A stretch of 33,592 nucleotides of DNA from Methylococcaceae bacterium. GTDB taxonomy: Bacteria; Pseudomonadota; Gammaproteobacteria; Methylococcales; Methylococcaceae. Of the stretch, positions 28,146 through 33,592 are shown piece after piece. The stretch is from assembly GCA_902810705.1 (NCBI GenBank), contig CADDYU010000036.1, forward strand, positions 1 through 33,592, read 5' to 3'. The position numbers and the translations under genes are program-made. Position 1 is the first letter of the stretch, and the number at the start of each line of letters is the position of its first letter. The notes under the pieces were generated by a model. The model was given only the letters and a program-made list of their open reading frames with translations. It made no database searches and was not told where the DNA came from.

Positions 28146-28613
28146 TCATTCGATGATGAACAGCGGCTGGTTGTATTCCACGGGCTGCGCATTCTCCACC
28201 AACACCTTGGTGATCACACCGGCTTTGTCCGCTTCGATCTGGTTGAGAATTTTCATGGCCTCAATGATGCAGAGGGTGTCGCCCACGTCCACGTGCTGGC
28301 CGACTTCGACGAAAACCTTGGCTCCAGGGCTCGGCGAACGGTAGACGGTGCCGACCATGGGCGAGCGAACAATATGTCCGGTGATGCGATCGCCGTCCTC
28401 GCTCTTGGATGGTGCCGTAAAGTATGAGGTCTGAGCCGCCGGCGTCTCAGTGGCGGCGGATGTCACGGCCGGCGGCGTCGGCGCCGGCGCCGCCGGGACG
28501 ATGCTGCTGCAACGGCTGATACGTACCGATTCCTCCCCCTCGTGAATCTCGATTTCGGCGATATCGGATTCATCGATCATTTCGATCAATTTTTTTATTT
28601 TTCGGATATCCAT
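28146..28613 (-). CDS. accB: Acetyl-CoA carboxylase, biotin carboxyl carrier protein
   Basis: AccB carries biotin between AccC and the carboxyltransferase AccAD. The 155-residue protein has an N-terminal segment (1-35), an Ala/Pro-rich linker (36-70) and a C-terminal biotinyl domain (about 78-155). The biotin-accepting residue should be Lys121 in EAMKILNQ; the more common form is EAMKMMNQ, a minor variation. It starts 4 bases after aroQ and ends 45 bases before the accC ATG, so the three are co-transcribed. Confidence 0.98.
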   Translation of the reverse strand: MDIRKIKKLIEMIDESDIAEIEIHEGEESVRISRCSSIVPAAPAPTPPAVTSAATETPAAQTSYFTAPSKSEDGDRITGHIVRSPMVGTVYRSPSPGAKVFVEVGQHVDVGDTLCIIEAMKILNQIEADKAGVITKVLVENAQPVEYNQPLFIIE

Positions 28614-28617
28614 CGGT

Positions 28618-29058
28618 TTAGTGACCTTTCTCTAGGATATGGATGGCGGCTTGCAGCGCCAGCTCGTAGCTAAATGCGCCGAATCCGCAGATAACACCTT
28701 TAGCAATGTCGGAAAGATACGAATGCCTACGGAATGGCTCCCGCGCATGGACATTGGAGAGATGCACTTCGATAAACGGAATACGGGTCGCCAAAAAGGC
28801 ATCGCGAAGGGCAATGCTGGTGTGGGTATAGCCGCCCGGATTGATCAGGATGAAATCCACGGTGTCGTGGAATGCCGCGTGGATGCGGTCGATCAGCTCA
28901 TGCTCGGCGTTGCTCTGAAAAAACGTGAGTTTATGTCCCCTGCCCTGTAAAGCGAGCCGATTCTCTATATTCCGTAAGCTTTCAGTGCCATAGACGGCGG
29001 GCTCGCGCAGACCCAGCAGATTGAGATTCGGACCGTTGAGGACAAGGATCTGTGCCAT
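28618..29058 (-). CDS. aroQ: 3-dehydroquinate dehydratase, type II
   Basis: AroQ removes water from 3-dehydroquinate in the shikimate pathway. The 146-residue protein is typical of the small type II enzyme: [13 protein letters not shown] (8-20), Tyr23 in [14 protein letters not shown] and [16 protein letters not shown] with His79, and [14 protein letters not shown]. The frame is open 23 codons further upstream, but the ATG at 29058-29056 gives the family N-terminus [13 protein letters not shown]. The upstream sequence GGCGG is only a weak Shine-Dalgarno motif. aroQ-accB-accC is a common order in proteobacteria. Confidence 0.97.
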   Translation of the reverse strand: MAQILVLNGPNLNLLGLREPAVYGTESLRNIENRLALQGRGHKLTFFQSNAEHELIDRIHAAFHDTVDFILINPGGYTHTSIALRDAFLATRIPFIEVHLSNVHAREPFRRHSYLSDIAKGVICGFGAFSYELALQAAIHILEKGH

Positions 29059-29165
29059 GAGGACCGCCAATTCTCCAAATTGCGCAAAAAGCCCGGAAAA
29101 CCGCCGGTATTTTGCCGAAACATCCATAAGTTGTCCATGAAAGGACGGTTTCAGGGCAATTTATG

Positions 29166-29702
29166 CTAGCGAGATAATGTGACGGCCTGGCTAGGCAGCA
29201 GCGGTTTTATGGCCTCAAGGACCTGCTGGCGTCGGAAGATGCCGGTTTGGGAGTGAGTCGCCTGGCCGGCGGGGTCGAAAACCACCGAAAAAGGCAGGCC
29301 CTTAAGGCGATTGCCGAGACTGTCGGCCCAAGCCGGCGCCTGCTCGTCCCCGATCAGAATGGGATAATTCACCGGGTTTTCCTGGAGAAATTCGCGCACC
29401 GCTTCGGGCTCGTCGATGGCGACGCCGACGAATTGCAGTCCCTGCCCGCCCAGCTCATACTGCAAGCGGACGAATTCCGGCATCTCCGCGCGGCAGGGCG
29501 GGCACCAGGTGGCCCAGAAATTCAACACGACCACCTTGCCCCGCCATTCCGCGAGGGTGTGGGTCCGTCCGTCGAGATCGCGAAGCACGGGTTCGGCGAT
29601 CGGCGCCGCAGGTACGGACTCGGCGGCCATCCAGCGCTGCGTCGCCACTCCCGCCACTAAAGCGAGCAAGGCCAGCAGCCCGAGCCAGAGCTTGGTCCGC
29701 AT
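29166..29702 (-). CDS. TlpA-like thiol-disulfide oxidoreductase
   Basis: This is a membrane-anchored or secreted thioredoxin-like protein of the TlpA/ResA type. The 178-residue protein has an N-terminal hydrophobic helix (5-22), probably an uncleaved anchor or signal peptide, then the thioredoxin fold with active site WATWCPPCRAEM (Cys67, Cys70) and the cis-proline segment GLPFSVVF. The ATG shares a base with the dsbD stop (TGATG at 29704-29700), so translation is coupled. The natural reading is that DsbD keeps it reduced in the periplasm. Its target (cytochrome c maturation or another reductive task) cannot be told. Confidence 0.92.
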   Translation of the reverse strand: MRTKLWLGLLALLALVAGVATQRWMAAESVPAAPIAEPVLRDLDGRTHTLAEWRGKVVVLNFWATWCPPCRAEMPEFVRLQYELGGQGLQFVGVAIDEPEAVREFLQENPVNYPILIGDEQAPAWADSLGNRLKGLPFSVVFDPAGQATHSQTGIFRRQQVLEAIKPLLPSQAVTLSR

Positions 29703-32032
29703 CAGCGAATCATCTTCTGGAGGTGGTTCAGGAATTGGTCGGCGTCCATGTAGCCCACGACCCGGAAAGCTTTGCGCTCCTCCTTGTCCGGCCCGAAGAA
29801 GAGCGTCGCGGGCGGCCCCACCAGGTTGAATTTTTGCAACAAAGCCTGATCCAGCGGGGAATTCTCGGTAACGTCGGCCTGGAGCAGCACCATTTCGCCC
29901 AATATCTCGCGAACCCTGGCGTCGGCGAAGGTGTAGCGTTCCATCTCCTTGCAGGAGACGCACCAATCGGCATAGAAATCGAGCATGGCCCATTGGCCGG
30001 CGGCCTCGGCCGCGGCGATTTCCCTATTGAGTTCGGCCAGGGATTTGACCTTGCGGAAGGCCGGCGCCTCCGGCGCCGCTTTGGAATCGGCGGCGTACAA
30101 GCCACGCAGGGGCTGCAAGGGATCGGCGCCGTTCGAGGCCGCGCCGATCAGGAGCAGCACGCCGTAAGCCAGCATGACGATGCCGACGCCTTTCCACAGC
30201 TTCCGCCAGCCGGACGAGGGATGCGGCAGCGAGTCCAGGGCACCCAGGTAAACCGCGGGAATGATGAGCAGCAAGGCCCACAGGAACATGGTGACGGCGG
30301 GCGGAATAATGCGGTCGAGGAGCCACACCGCGACCGCCAAAAGGCCCACGCCGAAGCCGGCCTTGACCGAATTCATCCAGATGCCTGCCTTGGGCAGGAG
30401 CTTGCCCGCCGAGGCGCCGATCACCAGGAGGGGAATCCCCATGCCCAGCCCCAGGGCGAACAGCGCCAATCCGCCCAGAACCGCATCGCCGGTCTGGCCG
30501 ATGTAGATCAGCGCGCCGGCCAGGGGCGCCGCGACGCAGGGCCCCACGATCAGGGCCGACAGCGCGCCCATGACCGCCGCGCCGGCCAAGGTGCCGCCCC
30601 GCTGCCGGCTGCTCACGGCAGCGATCCGCGATTGCACGAATCCCGGCAGCTGCAGGGTGAACAGGCCGAACATGGGCAGCGCCAGCAGCACGAACAATGC
30701 GCTGAAGGCCGCGATGACCCGAGGATCTTGGAACAGCACCTGGAGATTGCCGCCGAAGAGCCCCGCCAGAACGCCGAAAACCGTGTAGGCCAGAGCCGAG
30801 GCGAGCACGTAGCTCAGCGACAGCAGGAACGCCCGGCCGGTGGTGAGGGCATGGCCCTGACCGACGATGATGCCGGACAGGATGGGAATCATGGGAAAGA
30901 TGCAGGGCGTGAAGGCCAGCAGCAAGCCCATCCCCAGAAAGCTCGCCACCGTCAGGATCAGGGAATTGCTTTTCAGGGCGGCCGCGACCCGACACTGCTC
31001 CGATTGAGGCGCCGCTTCGACGAACCCGGAAGCCGGCCCGATTTCGCATTCGCCCGCTTCAGTTGCCCCACGCTCCGGCTTGGAAGTGGCAGCGTCCAAG
31101 GCCGGCAACTCCAGCTTCACGGTTTTCTGCATCGGCGGATAGCACACGCCCCGGTCGGCGCAACCCTGGAAGCCGGCCCGCAACTCGATCGTTGCGGGCT
31201 TGCCTTCCTGGCGCTCCAGCGGCAGGGCGAAGCCGACTTCTCGGCGGAAGGTTTCGACCGCCCCGAACTCCTCGTCGTGATGAGGCTCGCCGTGGGGTAT
31301 CTCGTAGTTTCCGAGCTTCGCTCCGGCGCCCTCGAGCAGAGCGAACTTGAATTTTTCCCGGTAGAGGTAGTAACCGTCGGCGATCTGCCAGCTGACCCAG
31401 AGGGTGTTTGAGTCCTTGACCTCGGCGAAGAACCGGAACGCCTGATCCGGCGGCAGCAATTCATCCGCCGCACCATGGGATTTGATCCCCAAGGCTTCCA
31501 GGGCCGCGCCGAACTTCGACGCGGGAGGCGTCGCGCTCCGCTTAAGATCCGTCACCGCGGGCTCTTGTAGATTGACGATCTGTTTATGGGGCGGATAGCA
31601 GAGGCCTTGGCCGGCGCAGCCCTGCACCGTAACTTCCAAGGTCATCGGCCCTTCGCCCGCTCCCTTTCGCAGCAGAGGCAATCGCACGGCCAGGTGCCGC
31701 CGGTAAATCTCCACATCGCCAAAGGCGTCGTCGCGTTTTTTTTCGCCCGCCGGGAATTCCGCCGGACCCAATTCCACATCGGGCGTCTTGGGCAGGAATT
31801 TGAATTTTTGCCGGTAAAGATAATACCCGTCGGCGATGTCCCAATCGAGAATCGCCGCGTTTTGTTCGGCCTTCGCCGAAACCCGGAACGCCTGATCCAC
31901 GGGCAGAAGCTCGGCGCTATCGAAGGCCAAGGCAAGGCCGGCGTAAACGAACATGAGAACCGGAAGCCAGCCGCAGAGTCGTAGAAAGAGACGACCCGGT
32001 TGATCGCCGGCGCCGGTCAGCCTCGTAGCCAT
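29702..32032 (-). CDS. dsbD: Thiol:disulfide interchange protein DsbD with a duplicated N-terminal domain
   Basis: DsbD moves electrons from cytoplasmic thioredoxin to periplasmic thiol proteins. The 776-residue protein is about 210 longer than E. coli DsbD (565) because the N-terminal alpha domain occurs twice. Copy 1 (about 41-157) and copy 2 (about 191-308) share LLPxDQAFR, IADGYYLYRxKFKF and a GCAxxGxCYPP cysteine pair (Cys139/145 and Cys291/297). The eight-helix beta domain follows, with Cys377 (FTPCIFP) and Cys499 (VGPCVAAP), then a C-terminal thioredoxin-like gamma domain with Cys691/Cys694 (WCVSC). The signal peptide is about residues 1-36. The ATG at 32032 lies inside the end of cutA, with GGAT about 8 bases before it; the ATG four codons earlier is also possible. 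Confidence 0.95.
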   Translation of the reverse strand: MATRLTGAGDQPGRLFLRLCGWLPVLMFVYAGLALAFDSAELLPVDQAFRVSAKAEQNAAILDWDIADGYYLYRQKFKFLPKTPDVELGPAEFPAGEKKRDDAFGDVEIYRRHLAVRLPLLRKGAGEGPMTLEVTVQGCAGQGLCYPPHKQIVNLQEPAVTDLKRSATPPASKFGAALEALGIKSHGAADELLPPDQAFRFFAEVKDSNTLWVSWQIADGYYLYREKFKFALLEGAGAKLGNYEIPHGEPHHDEEFGAVETFRREVGFALPLERQEGKPATIELRAGFQGCADRGVCYPPMQKTVKLELPALDAATSKPERGATEAGECEIGPASGFVEAAPQSEQCRVAAALKSNSLILTVASFLGMGLLLAFTPCIFPMIPILSGIIVGQGHALTTGRAFLLSLSYVLASALAYTVFGVLAGLFGGNLQVLFQDPRVIAAFSALFVLLALPMFGLFTLQLPGFVQSRIAAVSSRQRGGTLAGAAVMGALSALIVGPCVAAPLAGALIYIGQTGDAVLGGLALFALGLGMGIPLLVIGASAGKLLPKAGIWMNSVKAGFGVGLLAVAVWLLDRIIPPAVTMFLWALLLIIPAVYLGALDSLPHPSSGWRKLWKGVGIVMLAYGVLLLIGAASNGADPLQPLRGLYAADSKAAPEAPAFRKVKSLAELNREIAAAEAAGQWAMLDFYADWCVSCKEMERYTFADARVREILGEMVLLQADVTENSPLDQALLQKFNLVGPPATLFFGPDKEERKAFRVVGYMDADQFLNHLQKMIR

Positions 32033-32340
32033 TGAGTGATCCATTCCAGATAATCGACGGAACCGCGCACCATAGGGACCGCGACGATTTCCGGAAGTTC
32101 GTAAGGATGTTGCGCCTTGAGAAAGTCCTCCAGCTCGGAAAACCTGGCGGTTTCGGTCTTGATCAGCAAAAGATGCTCTTCCGCCGTTTCGACCTTGCCC
32201 TTCCACGGATACACCGAAGTCAGGCCAGGCACGATGTTGACGCAAGCGGCCCGACGCTCCTCGACCAAGGCTGTCGCGAGTTTTCGGGCGGTCTCGCCAT
32301 CAGGGCATGTCGATAAAACTAGACAGTATTCGTTGGGCAT
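32017..32340 (-). CDS. cutA: CutA divalent-cation tolerance family protein
   Basis: CutA is a small, very stable trimeric protein once linked to copper tolerance; its true role is unsettled. The 107-residue protein shows CLVLSTCPDGETA (6-18), RRAACVNIVPGLTSVYPW (29-46), the EEHLLLIKT strand and HPYELPEIVAVP, all family marks. The ATG at 32340 has AGGC about 8 bases upstream. Its 3' end overlaps the start of dsbD by 16 bases. It heads a minus-strand run that ends with the DUF3426 gene. A TAAAAT on the minus strand before the start is a weak promoter candidate. Confidence 0.96.
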   Translation of the reverse strand: MPNEYCLVLSTCPDGETARKLATALVEERRAACVNIVPGLTSVYPWKGKVETAEEHLLLIKTETARFSELEDFLKAQHPYELPEIVAVPMVRGSVDYLEWITQWLRG

Positions 32341-32389
32341 GGGAAAACGCCTGTTTGAGTTTCCGAAATTTTAAACATACGAGGACGGG

Positions 32390-32821
32390 ATGAACATCAG
32401 TCGATGGTTCTTATTCGCCTTGCTGAGTCTGCCGATCCTGGAGATTTACGTGCTGGTCAAGCTGATCGGCGCGCTCGGCTTTCTATTGACTCTGGCCCTG
32501 CTACTGGGCGCCGCGGCTTTCGGGATGTCCTTGCTGCGCGTCCAGGGGTTTTCCACCTTGCTGCGGGTGAGGCAAGCCTTGGAACGGGGCGAATTGCCGG
32601 CGCTGGAAATGGTCGAGAGCGGTCTGGTCGCAGCCGGCGGCCTGCTGCTTTTGATTCCCGGCTTCCTGAGCGACATTCTCGCCTTGGGCTGTCTCATTCC
32701 GGCCATTCGCCACCGTCTGGCCCTTCATCTCTTAAAAAACCACATCATGGCGCCGCCGGTCCCGGAATCCCGAGCCCGGGGCCGCATCACCATCGAGGGC
32801 GAATTCAAGCGGGAAGATTAA
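32390..32821 (+). CDS. fxsA: FxsA family membrane protein
   Basis: FxsA is an inner-membrane protein; in E. coli it relieves exclusion of phage T7 by the F plasmid, and its general role is unclear. The 143-residue protein has hydrophobic helices at about 6-24, 28-48 and 80-107, the family stretch ERGELPALEMVESGLV and a charged cytoplasmic tail. GAGG lies 5 bases before the ATG at 32390. It is divergent from cutA, with 49 bases between the start codons. No good terminator is seen after it. Confidence 0.9.
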   Translation: MNISRWFLFALLSLPILEIYVLVKLIGALGFLLTLALLLGAAAFGMSLLRVQGFSTLLRVRQALERGELPALEMVESGLVAAGGLLLLIPGFLSDILALGCLIPAIRHRLALHLLKNHIMAPPVPESRARGRITIEGEFKRED

Positions 32822-33080
32822 ACCTCACCGGGGAGTGCCTAACGCTGCCGTATGGCGAAGTGGCCGCGCCGAGCGATTTTCGACCCGCCGAGCGGAACGG
32901 CTAACAGGCTGGCGCTCCCGAGGGAGCAAGGATAAATTTTCCGCGGCCCAGTGCCCGCTGGCGATAGCGATCGGCGAGCTTCGAGGGCGGGGTAGAATTC
33001 GAGACGCTGGCTCATGCTAGCTCGAACCATTGGAGAACCTTTGGAGCTATTTCGGTTAAATCGAGCAGAAAAATTAATTT
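32822..33080. other. 259-base spacer between fxsA and the TIGR04073 gene
   Basis: No gene is evident. A possible 5-bp hairpin GCTCC-CGAG-GGAGC near 32911-32924 lacks a T tract. TAGAAT at 32993-32998 (plus strand) is a weak -10 candidate for the downstream gene. The sequence close to the ATG at 33081 is AT-rich with only a weak GAG Shine-Dalgarno motif. Confidence 0.35.
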
Positions 33081-33470
33081 ATGAAGAAGATGAATTGTCT
33101 TGCATTAGTGCTCGTGGGTCTCAGCATCGGTCTTGCTCCAGCCGCTCGGGCGGAAACCTCTGGCAGCCGCAGCTATGCCGCTACGGTGGGGGAGAAATTC
33201 GGCATCGGCGTCAGCAACGCGGCGACTGGCTGGGTCGAGCTTCCGAAAACGATGTACGTCTCGTCCGTTCAGGACGGGCCGGCTTCCGGGCTGACGCTGG
33301 GATTCTTCAAGGGCATCGCCAACCTCGCGGGAAGATCGCTGCTGGGAGTGACCGATATTGTCACCTTCATGATCCCGACCAAGCCCATGATCAGCCCGCC
33401 CGTGATTTGGGAAAACTTCGACCAGGAGACTTCCTACGGCAGCACCTGGGAGCTATACGACACTCACTAG
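33081..33470 (+). CDS. Exosortase-system-associated protein, TIGR04073 family
   Basis: The 129-residue protein has a signal peptide (1-24, cleaved after ARA), followed by GEKFGIGVSNAATGWVELPK, FFKGIANLAGRSLLGVTDIVTFMIPT (cited to locate it at about 75-100) and PPVIWENFDQETSYG. This is the TIGR04073 family, which co-occurs with exosortase systems; its role is unknown. It is probably periplasmic or outer-surface. No exosortase gene is in the window. The stop codon TAG at 33468-33470 lies inside a CTAG that directly borders an insertion sequence, so the native C-terminus may have been altered. Confidence 0.82.
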   Translation: MKKMNCLALVLVGLSIGLAPAARAETSGSRSYAATVGEKFGIGVSNAATGWVELPKTMYVSSVQDGPASGLTLGFFKGIANLAGRSLLGVTDIVTFMIPTKPMISPPVIWENFDQETSYGSTWELYDTH

Positions 33471-33592
33471 AGCCTGTTATGTACTCAAAGCGAGCAGCGG
33501 GATGGCTTTGGGCAACATCAAACACAGGAGTGCGAGAAAATGCAGGCCGGCCAAGGTCTCCGGCAGCCGCTCGTAATCGCGCGCCAAACGGC
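33471..33592 (-). mobile_element. End of an IS5-family insertion sequence (cut by the window edge)
   Basis: The terminal 122 bases carry the C-terminus of an IS5-type transposase. The boundary is placed just after CTAG (33467-33470), a typical IS5 target; the first bases, GAGCCTGTTATG, look like a terminal inverted repeat. The opposite end is outside the window, so the repeat pair and target duplication cannot be confirmed. Confidence 0.75.
33477..33592 (-). CDS. IS5-family transposase, C-terminal fragment
   Basis: Reading the minus strand from the window edge, the visible 37 or so residues include RLARDYERLPETLAGLHF and end ALST before TAA at 33479-33477. The RDYER-LPET-AGLH pattern is the hallmark C-terminus of IS5-group DDE transposases (the glutamate region of the catalytic domain lies nearby). 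The N-terminal and catalytic parts are beyond the window, so it is not possible to say whether the element is active. Confidence 0.85.
   Translation of the reverse strand, partial: RLARDYERLPETLAGLHFLALLCLMLPKAIPLLALST

Noticed and set aside
29723..31411. A 562-codon plus-strand frame opposite dsbD, rich in Gln, Arg and His
   Set aside because: The composition is typical of antisense reading of a GC-rich membrane-protein gene; dsbD is certain.
1..33592. CRISPR array, prophage, toxin-antitoxin or biosynthetic gene cluster
   Set aside because: No regularly spaced repeats, phage genes, paired small toxin-like genes or synthase genes were seen.

Overview
This window looks like chromosomal DNA of a GC-rich gammaproteobacterium, most likely a methylotroph or methanotroph of the Methylococcaceae type. 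The evidence is a formaldehyde-activating enzyme (Fae) gene, the block hslV-hslU-DUF971-ubiE-ubiJ-ubiB, the run cutA-dsbD-tlpA-aroQ-accB-accC-prmA, and pgi-pgl, which would fit a ribulose-monophosphate/pentose-phosphate carbon cycle. The genus is an inference; no rRNA gene is present to settle it. Coding density is high, and nearly every gene has a recognisable housekeeping family.

Layout. (1) 1-3421, minus strand: the str operon rpsL-rpsG-fusA-tuf, with tuf cut by the window edge, driven by a clear sigma70-like promoter. (2) 3394-3676, minus strand: a two-tRNA unit, Arg(ACG) then Asn(GTT), with a near-consensus promoter and an intrinsic terminator that insulates it from rpsL. (3) 3895-6616, plus strand: rnd (RNase D) overlapping a gene for an APH-like kinase fused to a P-loop domain. 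(4) 6617-6971: an unexplained non-coding stretch. (5) 6972-12527, minus strand: hslV-hslU, DUF971, ubiE-ubiJ-ubiB (proteasome-like protease and ubiquinone synthesis). (6) 12635-13834, plus strand: an RlmI-type 23S rRNA methyltransferase. (7) 13875-15830, minus strand: a five-part protein (two cyclic-nucleotide-binding domains, rhodanese-like domain, coiled coil, C-terminal membrane helix), divergent from a periplasmic Do/DegQ-type protease (16171-17529). (8) 17585-19677, minus strand: a Tat-signal amidohydrolase followed by a divergent Fae. (9) 19922-21933, minus strand: argH and a histidine phosphatase. (10) 22146-25243, plus strand: pgi, pgl and a carboxylesterase. (11) 25259-32340, minus strand: a long, tightly packed run from cutA to a DUF3426 gene. 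(12) 32390-33470, plus strand: fxsA and a TIGR04073 exosortase-associated protein. (13) 33471-end: the 3' end of an IS5-family insertion sequence abutting the stop codon of that last gene.

How the genes work together: most are conserved operons coupled by 1-4 base overlaps (hslV/hslU, argH/phosphatase, dsbD/tlpA, accC/prmA, prmA/DUF3426). DsbD would supply reducing power to the periplasm, and the neighbouring TlpA-like thioredoxin is a natural partner. Pgi and Pgl serve sugar-phosphate cycling, and Fae belongs to formaldehyde handling. No CRISPR array, prophage, toxin system or biosynthetic cluster is visible. The least ordinary items are the amidohydrolase-Fae pair, the DsbD with a duplicated N-terminal domain, the cNMP/cNMP/rhodanese/coiled-coil membrane protein, the DUF3426 protein without its zinc ribbon, and the IS inserted at a stop codon.
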